A stretch of 11,203 bases of DNA from Diplocarpon mali (taxonomy: Eukaryota > Ascomycota > Leotiomycetes > Helotiales > Drepanopezizaceae). The notes below the pieces were generated by a model, which made no database searches, had not been told where the DNA came from, and saw nothing but the letters and a program-made list of their open reading frames with translations. The stretch spans positions 1 to 11,203 of the forward strand of contig JAENRP010000546.1 of NCBI GenBank assembly GCA_024741835.1, written 5' to 3'. Position 1 is the stretch's first letter. Every line of letters starts with the position of its first letter. Positions 1 to 9,960 of this stretch are shown here, in pieces. The translations under genes and the position numbers were made by a program.

Positions 1-533
1 AAATTAATAACTTAGAAAATCTTTTATTTATTTTTAAAAAGGAAAATTCGGACCGTTTTATAAGATTTAATAAAAAAGGAAAGAAGTAGAGAAGTATAGT
101 ACTAGCTAATATTTAAACTATATATAAAAGTAAGGCTGATAAAGTACAACTAGTAGATTAGGGAATCTCTAATAGCTTAAAGCCTAATAGATTAGATGAT
201 TAGTTTAAATAAGATAAGAAGCTTTAACCTTTAAAGCTAGGTAGCAAATTCGATAAGTTTATTATAGGCAGATTTTCTAATAAACCTATCGGATATTAGC
301 TAATAAAAGAATGTTTCAATATACTAAAAATTGAAGATGATTTAATAGAGTAAGAATGCGAACTATTTTATAAAACCTTAATAAATCGAAAGGACGCCTT
401 AGCTTTTAATTAAATAGAATTAAGCCAGATTTAAGAAGAAGTCACACTTTATATTAAGATTAAGATAATACCTTATAAAGCTTAGTAAAAGAAAATATTT
501 AAGGTTCCTAAAGCTCTTTAAGAAAAGGTAATC

Positions 534-1170
534 GAAATATTAAAGGATAGACTAAAGCAAAGTATTCTTAAGTTCTATAATAGCCCTTATAAGAATAAAT
601 GGTTCCTAGTTGCTAAGAAAGAGAAGGGAACTTATAGACTAATAATAGTAGTAGTAGAGATAAACCGAGTAACTATTAAGGATACTAACGTTCCTTTAAA
701 TATAGATAAGTTCTTAAATGAATTCGTAGGATTAACCTATAGCTCTTTTATTAACTTCTTCTTTAAATATAACTAATTTATTCTTAATATTAAATCGAGA
801 GATATAATAGTAATTCAAACCCCTCTTAGGCTACTTTAAATAATAAGATTACCTTAAGAGGCTATAAATTCGATCGCTTAATTTGTCTAAGTAATTTATA
901 AGATATTAGTAAATTGTATACCTAATATTGCGCTCTCTTATATAGATAATATAAAGAGTAAAAGGATCAAGATCATTCTATAATTATAAAGAAGTTCTCC
1001 TTAGCATATAATAATTTATAATAGAATATATTTAAAACCTAGATTAGGTACTTATATAATTTGAAAGGGTAAGAGCAATAGTTAGTCTGAAGTTATAATA
1101 CTATCTTCTATTAATGGAAATTGTTAGTTTTATTACTAATTCTAATAGCCGAAGTCCTTAAAGGGCAAAA
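534..1170 (+). other. Reverse transcriptase domain (degraded)
   Basis: In frame 3 the fragments NSPYKNKWFLVAKKEKGTYR, EINRVTIKDTNVPLN and INCIP-like sequence match the fingers and palm of gypsy reverse transcriptases. The first catalytic Asp, in the motif usually read as I-D-F-F-x-G-Y, is now Asn at 753-755. The YxDD box is Y-I-D-N, with its last Asp changed to Asn at 948-950. Downstream of about 976 the similarity continues in frame 1 (FYNYKEVLL). The frameshift therefore lies within about 960-976. Stops at 774, 825 and 843 replace Gln-type positions. The enzyme would be inactive. Confidence 0.88.
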
Positions 1171-1230
1171 GTACTTAAAATCAATAAATAGAAGAGGTAT
1201 AATAATATAGTAAAAGCTCGCGCGTTTATT

Positions 1231-1803
1231 AGTATTATAGTATATTATCGCATTTAGATTAAGGATTTTACTAAAAAGGCAGTACCTATTTATGCCTTAT
1301 TTTAGAAAGGGGCTAAGTTTTAATAGGAAGAACCTTAAATAAAGGCTATAAAATAACTAAAGTAAGCGTTGCTTAAAGTGCTATATTTAATTAAAATAGA
1401 CTATAAAGCTAACGCTAGGCTAATTATACTAATAGTTAATATAAGCTTAATCGGATAGGGTGCTATCCTTTAATAAGCTAATAGCTAATAGAAAAGATAT
1501 CTAGCTTACTTTAAAAGTAGTTTTTAGAATCTAGTAGAAATAAAGTATAATACTATTAAATAGGAATATAAAAGAGCCTTAAAAGCAATAAAAAAGATGA
1601 GAAGCGACCTCTATAGCACTTACTTTATTCTTAAAACTAATACTAAAGTGCTAGTAGAATAACTAAATAGAGCTGCAAGCGACCTATCTAAAGCCTTGCT
1701 AATAAAATGGATTACTTAAATAAGACTAATAGACTTTAAAGTCAAATATATTCTAGGAATAAAAAATACCGCTACAAATAGCCTTTTAAAAAGAACTCGC
1801 CCT
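1231..1803 (+). other. RNase H domain with connection region (degraded)
   Basis: Frame 1 begins with VYYRI and continues with DFTKKAVPIYALF, typical of the connection between reverse transcriptase and RNase H in fungal gypsy elements. The RNase H core follows (V-N-I-S-L-I-G-stop-G-A-I-L from 1435) and ends near KNTATNSLLKRTR (1762-1803). RNase H degrades the RNA strand of the RNA-DNA hybrid. Three catalytic Asp positions are now Asn, at 1438-1440, 1639-1641 and 1777-1779; the Glu at 1564-1566 survives. The TAG at 1456 stands where relatives have Trp. Confidence 0.87.
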
Positions 1804-1900
1804 TACCTCTTTAATTTAATTAAAGAAGATAAAATAGATATTAATAAGTAGGTAGAGAATAAAGTTAATTATCTATTAATATATTACCTTAAAGGGACCC

Positions 1901-1925
1901 GACTCGCAGTCCTAGCTTATAAGTT
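1901..1925. repeat. 25-bp palindromic repeat, copy 1
   Basis: The copy lies within the RNase H to integrase linker of the polyprotein. It starts with an intact GACTCGCAG and shares the AGTCCTAG core with copies 3 and 4. It is read out of phase with the repeat-encoded peptide: the polyprotein frame gives TRLAVLAY, and the repeat phase would give TRSPSL followed by a stop. It is the only copy inside a gene that is not in the usual phase. Confidence 0.7.
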
Positions 1926-2076
1926 AAATAAGAGAATTTTATTACCTAACTACTTAAGTGACTTTAAAGAAATTGCGAAATTTTTAATTACGCTTAGATA
2001 ACTAAAGATAATTGCTCTTAAGGATTTTTAGAAATTTAAAGCTAAAGCTCTAATTTATCTAATATAAAGAAGACAA

Positions 2077-2820
2077 TTATTTAAAAGGAGCGATAACTTA
2101 TTCTTTATATAACTCTACTTAGATAATAAAAAACTAAGGGCTAAGGCTATCTAGGATATTTATAAGGAAACTGGCTACTAAAGAGCTGAGTTTACCTACT
2201 ACTGACTCTTAAGGAAATTCTTTTAAAAGGGTTCTTTTAAGGATTGCAAAGCCTTTATAAAGAGTTGTGTCCCTTATTAAAAACGAAAACCTAATTGTAA
2301 AGAGAATCCCCTATTCCTAACCTAGCTATTAGGCCTTTTCTATAAAGTCAGTCTTAATATTATATAAGTACTAATAATCGAAAATGGGATTATATATTTT
2401 ATTTTAATAAAGGAAGACCTATTAGGATGGCTTAAAGGATGACCTTTAAGATCTACTAACTTTAAATCTATTGCAAAGTTCCTTTAAGAAGACGTAGTCT
2501 ATTGCTATAGACTTTTTAATAGATTAACTATTAATAGAGGCCTTAAAAATAAAGGAGTAGTTGAAGCTTTTTTATAAAAATATAGTATTAAACGAGTTCA
2601 AATCTTAGTATATAACTCAAAAGCTAATAGAGTAATAGAGCGAGGATATTACAATATTCTTAATAGGCTATTTAAAGTTACTTATAAAGGATTTAAGAAT
2701 TAAATAAAACACTTTTATAGAATACTCTTTGCTTATCGAATGATAATTTATAAACCGACTAGAGTTATACTATTTTTCCTTATCTATAGTAGAAAGGCAT
2801 AGCTCCCTTTTAAATCCCGA
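2077..2820 (+). other. Integrase: H2C2 zinc-binding region and DDE core (degraded)
   Basis: The region opens with LFKRSDN at 2077. The zinc-binding motif His codons read Tyr at 2161 and 2176, and of the two Cys codons one survives at 2266 while the other reads Tyr at 2275. In the catalytic core the first Asp is Asn at 2356-2358 (SLNII), the second is Asn at 2533-2535 (TINRGLKN), and the Glu survives at 2638-2640 (VIERGY). The spacing from second Asp to Glu is 34 intervening residues, as expected for this family. SGWL-like sequence reads LLGWLKG near 2422-2442. The protein would not bind zinc properly or join DNA strands. Confidence 0.88.
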
Positions 2821-3012
2821 TAGCCTATTTAAAGATTGTTCAATTATAGTTAAATTTAGAACTGTTCCGATTTACTTATAATAAGATGTTAATAACTTAA
2901 GCTTTAAGATATAGATATAAAGGAAATTATTCTATAAAAGAAATAATATTAGGAAAAAGCTAAGGAAGCATAGGCTGCTTTTAAAGTACTTAAAATGTAC
3001 CCTATTTAGAAA

Positions 3013-3198
3013 GATGATCTTATCCTAATCTATAATATTATAAGAAGTATTAATATATTAGCAGATATTAAACTTAACTATTAATAGCTTAGCCTATTTA
3101 AAGTTAAATCTAAGTAGAAAGAAAAGGGATACTATTCTCTTTAGGAACTTAATAGAATTGATATTAAAGGAACCTTTATAGCTAACTAATTAAAGCGC
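3013..3198 (+). other. Polyprotein C-terminal domain after integrase
   Basis: Frame 1 reads DDLILIYNIIRSIN, then LSLFKVKSK, GYYSL-stop-ELN and LKRFY. This matches the small domain that follows integrase in many fungal gypsy polyproteins, with the pattern D-L-V-L-L-x-D, then L-G-P-F-x-V, then L-K-R-F-H. Stops in place of Gln or Trp are frequent. No chromodomain was seen after it. The frame continues about 80 to 90 codons farther as an acidic tail holding a palindromic repeat. Confidence 0.75.
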
Positions 3199-3335
3199 TT
3201 TTATTAATGCGATTAGACCTTATTCCCTTTAGAAGACAAATTAGAAATTGATATAACCTCCGAATCTTTTATAAGAACTGATAGTAATATAAGCAATTTT
3301 AAACCTTTAGATAAAGATTAAGATTTTTCTAATTT

Positions 3336-3360
3336 GACTTATAAGCCGGTCCTGCGAGTA
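3336..3360. repeat. 25-bp palindromic repeat, copy 2
   Basis: The copy lies in the tail of the gypsy polyprotein, in frame, encoding TYKPVLRV from 3337. The right arm is nearly intact (CCTGCGAGT). The left arm has T or A at several consensus C or G positions, as RIP would leave. Confidence 0.75.
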
Positions 3361-3480
3361 AAGAATATTAAAATACCTAACTAATTGCAATCCTAAGTTA
3401 TTATTCTTAAAATATCCGAAAAACGCAGATAGGAATATTAAACGATTTCCTAGCCTATTAATTATCCTACCTTCCTTTAA

Positions 3481-3753
3481 TTCTTATTTTTATATTTTTG
3501 GCAAGGTCGCCTCTTTTATTATTTAAGATATAGATCTTTTAAGATTACTTTAAATTTTTACCTACTTTAACTTATTTTATATTCTTAATATTAGCCTTTA
3601 ATTATAGTATTCTTATTACTTTCCTTAAATAATAAATAAAAAGTCTAATTTCTTTAATATATATATAGTAAACCTATTGCAGCTTATATGCCCTTTTAAT
3701 TCTTATATCCTATTAAACTCTCTTATTTATACTCCTTATCTTTTATAAGTAAT
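3481..3753. other. T-rich spacer upstream of gene A
   Basis: No gene or RNA is visible. The + strand is rich in T and pyrimidine runs, as in fungal promoter and 5' leader regions, and carries stops in every forward frame. An LTR was looked for because a gypsy polyprotein ends just to the left. No convincing TG...CA-bounded repeat was found, though RIP would turn TG and CA ends into TA. It may hold the promoter of gene A, but no motif supports this. Confidence 0.5.
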
Positions 3754-4598
3754 ATGCCTTTAAAGAACTTACAAATGGTTTTATCTACTATAATAGGAGA
3801 TAAATAAATACTAGTTATAAACTTCTCTTAAGATAGTAGAGCTATTATATTATTAAAGAGCTTTAAATCGACCTATATAGCCTTAGGAGATATAGAGTAA
3901 TAAAAACTCCTTTTAGCTTATGCGAATGCTATTAATAACCTTTTAACTTAAGTAGCCTTTGGAATTCTTTAATTTAATGACTTTTTAATTAAAGAATTAA
4001 GATTAAAGGGAATCTTTAAAAAGGAATTCTTAATTAATGCAGATTAATATATAACTTTAGCCAACACTTTTAAAATAGACTAAGATAAAAGAGAAGAATT
4101 AATTCGATAATTAGATAATTTAGCTATTAATAAGAAAGGACTCCTATTTTATTTGCGCTTCTTAATAAATATTAATTTTAATAATAGAAGACGAGTATTA
4201 TTAAAAATTCTTAAGGAAAACACTCTTACTACTAAAGCTATTTAAATTCTTAATTTCTTTATTATTTAAAAAGGAGTAGCAAAATTTTAAGGTAATCGAA
4301 TTCGCGGTTGCAGATTTATAGGCCTATCTAATGCAGTACTTATAGTAGCTAATAGGGCTATAAAAAGATCAAATTAAGCTATAGATATTACCTTACCTAA
4401 TAGTACTATTATTAATATATTAAGGCTTTGCGCTTTTGCTTATAATTTACTTATTTTAAAAGAGAACTAGACTCTTATACTAGGGTTTAAATAAGATTTC
4501 TTTAATAATAAAGAAGGGGATTAGTTATTTGTAATTAAGCCTATTTTAAAATTCGCTTTTTAGCCTAAAGATACTATAAGTGCTAAACTATATAATTT

Positions 4599-4623
4599 GA
4601 CTTATAGTCCTAGATTAAGAGTT
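4599..4623. repeat. 25-bp palindromic repeat, copy 3
   Basis: The copy is in gene A at residue 283, in frame, encoding TYSPRLRV. It is the most degraded full-length copy, with the AGTCCTAG core of copies 1 and 4. It aligns in position with copy 6 of gene B (residue 287). Confidence 0.7.
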
Positions 4624-5984
4624 AAAAGTAAGAATTTTAAAACTAGACCTAATCTGCCTTTTGCTAAAATGATTCTAGAAACCGCTATTAAACAAACTAC
4701 TTAAACGCTTAGCGTAGCCTCTTTAGAATTTTCAAAATCTTTAAAGGACTTTCCTTTAGCTAAACGACCTATTTTAGCTTAACCTTTAAAAAGGATAGAT
4801 CGTTTAATAGCTACCTTAGCTAATTTGCAATTTGAAACCAAAGGATTGCGCGCTCGATTAAACTTCTTCTTTAATAATTTAAAGGAGCTAGTTCTTAACT
4901 TCTTTATATCTATATACAATTATTTTAAAAATAATAATATAAGAGAAGACCTTATTCCTATTACTTTAAAGATAATTAAAAGAGTTATAAAATAGATTCA
5001 ATAGCTTATCTTAAATAAGTTTGCTTTTATAGATATTATTTAATTCTTTAATAATTATAAAAGTCAAGAACCTAATCTCTTAAATGCTAAAAGAGACTAT
5101 TTTATCTTATAAGAAAGAGAATGCAAAGAGGAATCTATTAATTAGGACATTTGTAATTATAGCAATATGCCTTAATCGGTTATTCTTAACCTTAAGTTTA
5201 AAGAATGATATAATATTCAAGTGTCCTTTATAATAAAAACTCGCTTTTAATAGTATCTTCCTAGTATAAGAATCAAAGGGAGAAGACTTTGCGACCTTTA
5301 TATTCGCTCTCTTTTAATTTACTATAGTTTTAATCATAAAGGCTTTAATATAAACGAAACTATTAAATACCTTGAACTTCTTTATATAGTAAAAGATATT
5401 AATCTTTTTCTAATCTATCTTAATAATTAATTCTTTATCTCTTTAAAGATATGCAAATCTAACTTATTAATAATAGAAGTATCTTTAAGTGCTATAAAAT
5501 TTAAGGCTAATCCTAAAGCCTTAAAAGCATTAAAGCTAATTAAATAGAACAATTCCTTCTTATTAATATTATTAAGTAATAAACAGTAGGAGGAAATAAA
5601 GGAAGAAGGGTTAATTGTAATGCTTAAACCCTTTAGATGCTGCTTCTTAACTGATAATTTTACTACTAATAATAGTACTTTTATAAGTATATTCCTCTTT
5701 ATTATAAGATAAGAAGCAAAGATGTATCTTTATCACTTCTACCCTATAGATAGCGCAACCTCTATACCTTCTTATTTTCTTTATAATATAATATTCAATC
5801 TTATTTAATAAGTCCTTCGAATGCACTATAGACTCTACCTCTTAGTTATAATAGCAAGAAGTAGAGGAACCTATTAGCTTATAGCCTACCTTAAACCTCC
5901 TTAGTTAATTAGCCTTAGTCTTTATAATCAAGTCGTTTTAATAAAGAAAGATATAAGTGCTACTAATAAAGAAATTCCGATTTT

Positions 5985-6009
5985 TACTTATAGTCCTAGC
6001 CCGCGAGTC
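5985..6009. repeat. 25-bp palindromic repeat, copy 4
   Basis: The copy is in gene A at residue 745, in frame, encoding TYSPSPRV. The right arm ends in an intact CGCGAGTC. It corresponds in position to copy 8 of gene B (residue 756), after the shared LIAY block. Confidence 0.75.
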
Positions 6010-6869
6010 AATTTTATTAGAAAGCAAGTCTTAGATTATCAGATCTTACTAATCGGATAAGGGCCAGCTTTTAAAAGCCTTAATAGGTAGGTCGGCTCTT
6101 AATTGAATATGAAACTTATTCTATTTGCAAAGAAGATAAGTCGATAGACTTCTTAAGCACTTAGTTCAAAATCTTAATTAGCTTAAATAATTATAAAATT
6201 AAAGTAAAAGGAGATCTTGCGACCTATTACTAATAATAGCAATCCAATTATAATAATAATAAAATAGGGATACCTTTTTAAAATGCTTTCGGACAATTCT
6301 TATAGGACTAGTAGTTTTATAGCCTTTTATAACAATTATATAGTCGTTTATAATAAGAATACCTTAGAAAATGAGATTCGAATCTCCGATCTTATCTTTT
6401 CAATCTTTGCTTTAAAGCAACCTCTAGTACTTCGATAGATTAATGTAAGTAGAACTACTATACCTTTTAAAGCAGCTTTTTATCTTAAGAACTGCAGCAG
6501 CCTCTTTAAAGCTATTATTAGTCGATGCTCTTAGATAGACCCCTTAATTATAATTAAAGTATAGAAGTTATTTCTTCTTAATAAAGACAAATTAAAAATC
6601 TACCTTATAGAATATAATTAGAAACTCTTCAACGCCCTTATTAATACTTAGATAAACGTTATAAATACTAAGTCGCTTCTTTATAGACTTAAGTCTTAAG
6701 GATAATGCAATAAAGTAAATACTATTTAAAAGCCTAATGCACTAATTAATAAAGATATTATTATAAGAAAATTTAAAAAAGAGATAAGCTATAATAATAG
6801 TATAATACCAAACCCTAATTTAGGAACCAATTCCCTATTTTTACCTTTAAGCTTAGAAACACTAAGACT

Positions 6870-6894
6870 GACTCGCGAGCCCGGCTTATAAATG
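6870..6894. repeat. 25-bp palindromic repeat, copy 5
   Basis: The copy is in gene A at residue 1040, in frame, encoding TREPGL followed by a TAA. The left half is well preserved (GACTCGCGAGCCCGG) and the right half is AT-converted. It corresponds to copy 9 of gene B (residue 1030). Confidence 0.7.
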
Positions 6895-7122
6895 AGGTTA
6901 GACTCAGCTAGCTTTAGCCTATAAGATAGTTCGGATGAACTTTAGCTACTAAATCTAAAGGTACTAATAGAAGATCCTTTAAGAGAGGTCCCTAAAGCTG
7001 AAAACTTATTAAGAAGTGAGAACTAATGCAAGAGAAGAAGACTTTAAAGTGATAATAGAACCAATAATTGAGTCGAGCAATCTAGAGAATCTAGCCTATT
7101 ACCCTTAGAGAAGACCATTTAA

Positions 7123-7671
7123 AGGACTTATAAATTCGAGTTGAATCTTTTTTTAAGATTATCTACTTCTTATATACTAGTATCTCTTTATTCTTTATTT
7201 ATTATTCTATTCTATATATATTCTTTACTCTACTTCGTTCTTTCTATAATTTATCCTTTAATTATTTCCTTTATATATAATTTTCTAATGCTTACCTTTG
7301 AAATATTATCCTTACCTTTAAAGAATTATTATTTACTAATTGTAGGTCCTTATATATATTACACCCTACTTTTATTCCTACTTCTAAGCTTATTATACCC
7401 ACTTTTCCTTTATATACTAGCGCGATTTCAAACTCTATAAATAAGCCTCTCCTTGTACTATAATTTTACTTTTTTTTACCTTTTCTATAACTTTACTAAA
7501 CCCTAGCACTAGTACTAGCAGCACTACTACTATTATCTTTCTATTATCAATCTTTTCTAGTATAAGCCTCTTATATTATTAATCTTTCCTAAATAATCAT
7601 CTCTTTGTTTAAAACTACCCCTTTCTATTAAATAATTCATTATAGTACTACTAACTATAAGTAAAAAGGCC
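7123..7671. other. Pyrimidine-rich spacer between genes A and B
   Basis: The + strand is strongly T- and pyrimidine-rich from about 7141 to 7560, resembling the spacer before gene A and consistent with a degraded promoter and leader of gene B. A 99-codon open stretch at 7141-7440 is in frame with gene A and very hydrophobic. It begins with TTG, lies beyond the inferred end of A and has no counterpart after B. Its membrane-like composition is what a mutated T-rich leader would give. A short degenerate triplet repeat lies at 7507-7535. No terminator or RNA gene is evident. Confidence 0.5.
7507..7535. repeat. Degenerate triplet repeat (ACT/AGC)
   Basis: The stretch is a short run of CAC, TAG, TAC, CAG and TAC triplets in steady three-base phase. 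It looks like a trinucleotide microsatellite partly altered by C-to-T change. It lies in the spacer, about 140 bases before the inferred start of gene B. No function is claimed. Confidence 0.45.
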
Positions 7672-8528
7672 ATACCTAAGAAGAATATATCGGTTATTAC
7701 CTTAAGTAGCAAGTCCTTAAGCACTACTAATAATAAACTAATATTAAAGGGAGGGTTCTTATAGGATGGCAAATCATTAAGATCATTAGAAGATATAGTA
7801 AGCACTTATAGAACGTTAGGTAAGATAGAATAGTAGGTATTCCTAAATTCATTTATTAAGGTGCTTAACTATAGAATTTCTACCGTTAAAGAAGGATTCT
7901 TAGGTTTCAATGATTTCTTAGATAAGAAACTCTAAAGCAAAGGTATTAATTAAGAAAAGTTTTTACAAAAGTATCAAAGGTATACTAATTCAATTGATTT
8001 ATTTTAAAAGAACTAAGATAAGAAAAATAAGTGTATAAAAAGATTAATGCAATTTATAAACAGCACTTATAGTACACTTTTTCAAATATACTTTATAACT
8101 AATATTACCGCTAATAACACCTTATAAGGGCTTAGTAAAATTTTCGAAATATACTAACCAATAGCAAAGGCCATATAAGTATTAAATTATTTCACTATCT
8201 AAAAGGGTATGAAAAAGCTATAGGGAAACAATACGCAAGGTAGAAAATTTGTAGGTCTCTTAAGTACTATCATATACTCTATTATTCAAACTATAAAAGA
8301 CAGCCCTGCCTAATATAATAATTTTATACTTCTTAATCAAATAGTTCTAGATACGCTTAACTTATAACAATCATAATATAGTCTACTTATTATAAAAGAA
8401 AAGATGATTTATCTCGCTAAGTATACTATAAATTACTTTGATAATAAAATAGAGAGATAAGAATTTATTATCCCTGCCGCCGCAAAGCTACTACTACCAG
8501 TAGCCGAATCAATAAACAAGCCCGACTT

Positions 8529-8553
8529 AACTCGTAGGCCCGGCCTACAAGTA
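8529..8553. repeat. 25-bp palindromic repeat, copy 6
   Basis: The copy is in gene B at residue 287, in frame, encoding TRRPGLQV. It is one of the best preserved copies: 10 of the 12 arm positions pair across the central C. Confidence 0.85.
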
Positions 8554-8705
8554 GAAGAAGCATATAATAAAGAAGTCCCTAAGCATAAGGTGCCTATAAC
8601 ACCTAAAGCTTAAGTAAAACACTAGCCTAACCACCTATCTTCCGACTTAGACGAGTTTGAATTACTATCCTTAGAAATGCCTTAAATACTAGTAGTAAGT
8701 AAATC

Positions 8706-8730
8706 AAGTCGCAGGCCCGGCCTACGGGTC
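8706..8730. repeat. 25-bp palindromic repeat, copy 7 (extra in gene B)
   Basis: The copy is in gene B at residue 346, in frame, encoding SRRPGLRV. The core is intact (CGCAGGCCCGGCCTACG). No copy is seen at the matching place in gene A, so this one was either gained in B or lost from A. It sits in an acidic, probably disordered stretch. Confidence 0.85.
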
Positions 8731-9935
8731 AGAATATATAATAATATAGACTTAGAAGATAAGCTAATAGATGAAGTAGATAGCCTTATCACTAATGTAT
8801 TAGAAATTTTTAATAATACTAAAAGGGATATATCTGATATTATATAGACCTTTCCTAAAGATTTGCAAAAGTTTATTCTAAAATTCTACAAGTCTATAAT
8901 AAAGCATTTAAAAAAGGAAAACTAAGGAGATATTTTATTAGCATAAAAGGCAATAGTAAAAGCTGTTAAAAAGATCATAAAACTGCAATAAGATAAGTTC
9001 TCTTTAAATAATATTATATAGTTCTTTATCAACTATAAGAAATCAAAGGGCGACTACTATATACTTAAAGAGAAGCCTAAAGACACTATAATAATGATCT
9101 CTATAGAATATTATCAAGTCCCCTTTAATATTAAGATAATACTATAGTATAGTAATAGATTTAAAGTCATAGTAATACTAGAAATAAAGACTCGCTTAAG
9201 TAAATTTATAATAGGGATATTTAAAGACTTCTATTTTAAGAAATTTTATACCTTCTATAAACGATAATATGTATTATACTATAGACTAGTATTAATAGGC
9301 ATTATTAATAAAGAAGTATCATTTAACTTCTATAAATTTTACACTACTCCCGATCTAAGATTATTCTTATTATACCTTAGAAATCATACGATAGTAGCCA
9401 CTAGCAATAGAATAGCCAATTAGATTAAAAAAGATATATCGCTAAGTTTCTCTAAGTTTAGAATAGCACCTAAGGCTTTAAAATTATTCTATAATATCGC
9501 TTAAACCCTTGCTTAATATAAAATAATACTAATTAAGGATACCTTAATATCGCTTCGCACTAAGGGTTTTTTAAATATGCCTAAATTGTTTAGCTGCGCA
9601 TTTTTAAGTATAATTCATATATATAATTATAGTTCTTAAGGAAAGAATTCATTTTTAATATTAGTATAAGAGGAAATGGAAATGTATAGGCACTATTTCT
9701 AAATCTCAGATAAAAAGCCTTCCTCTCCTTCTACCTTCTTCTATAATATAACTTATAGTTTAATATAATAGACTTTAATAATATACTATAAGTTATATCT
9801 TAGTGCTCTATTAACTTGCTATAATTCTTTATATAAGCTAATAGCGTATCCTAAGGCTATACAATTTATAAGCATTAACCACTATTCGAGAGTTATTTCT
9901 ATTAAGATTAACGCTAATATAAGATTCGTAAGGCT

Positions 9936-9960
9936 AACTCTTAGGCCTAGCTCGCGGGTC
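9936..9960. repeat. 25-bp palindromic repeat, copy 8
   Basis: The copy is in gene B at residue 756, in frame, encoding TLRPSSRV. The left arm has T at the consensus CpG and CpA positions, and the right arm is nearly intact (CTCGCGGGTC). It matches copy 4 of gene A in position. Confidence 0.8.

Larger units (their letters stand above)
1..3480 (+). mobile_element. Ty3/gypsy LTR retrotransposon, 5'-truncated by the window
   Basis: The domain order reverse transcriptase, RNase H, integrase identifies the Ty3/gypsy superfamily; Ty1/copia elements place integrase before reverse transcriptase. Gag, most of the protease and the 5' LTR would lie left of the window. The right edge is set where polyprotein-like sequence fades, among stops between 3430 and 3480. 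No 3' LTR, polypurine tract or target-site duplication could be recognised. Either RIP has obscured the LTR, or the element continues into the genes to the right. The copy cannot be autonomous. Confidence 0.88.
1..3480 (+). pseudogene. gypsy Pol polyprotein remnant, many stops and one frameshift
   Basis: This is the remnant of a polyprotein that would copy element RNA into DNA and integrate it. It reads in frame 3 (positions divisible by three) from about 129 to 970, then in frame 1 to about 3480. Approximate layout: protease-RT linker 129-530, reverse transcriptase 534-1170, RNase H 1231-1803, linker 1804-2076, H2C2 zinc-binding region and integrase core 2077-2820, C-terminal domain 3013-3198, then a tail to about 3430-3480. 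Dozens of TAA and TAG codons fall where relatives have Gln or Trp, for example 774, 1456, 1471 and 1561. Two TAA codons next to each other at 1471 sit where relatives have a Gln pair. The tail contains a palindromic repeat at 3336-3360, unlike the gypsy polyproteins I know. The native stop cannot be fixed. The gypsy assignment is secure; the exact family is not. Confidence 0.88.
3754..7122 (+). pseudogene. Gene A: unknown large protein, RIP-inactivated, paralogue of gene B
   Basis: I do not recognise this family. One frame (frame 1) stays coherent for about 1,122 codons with no frameshift, broken by about 60 stops. Nearly all are TAA or TAG; a TGA is at 5206. The start is the ATG at 3754, which aligns with the start of gene B (MPLKNLQM against IPKKNISV) and has A at -3. 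The end is placed at the TAA at 7120 by alignment with the basic C-terminus of B. Shared blocks with B include STYIALGDIE (residue 39), FNDFL (74), a TKAI block near 160, IKTR (near 495) and LIAY (near 715). Residues about 360-450 look helical and may form a coiled coil. Palindrome-encoded peptides start at residues 283, 745 and 1040. The C-terminus has KRRRL, a possible nuclear signal. No catalytic motif, zinc finger or reliable membrane segment was found. Confidence 0.72.

Noticed and set aside
2203..2220. Another palindrome copy starting GACTCTTAAGG
   Set aside because: It matches only about the first ten positions. The core and the right arm are absent, and the stretch is explained by the integrase zinc-binding region.
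3430..3753. A 3' LTR of the gypsy element
   Set aside because: No bounded terminal repeat, polypurine tract or matching 5' copy could be identified. Some LTR sequence might hide here, but it cannot be supported.
7141..7440. A 99-codon open stretch encoding a very hydrophobic, membrane-like protein
   Set aside because: It starts with TTG rather than ATG, lies between the inferred end of A and start of B, and its composition is what a T-rich mutated leader gives in any frame. There is no homologous stretch after gene B and no recognisable motif.
7557..7805. An 82-codon open stretch on the minus strand
   Set aside because: It begins with GTG, has no recognisable similarity, and overlaps the start of gene B, whose + strand frame is supported by alignment with gene A.
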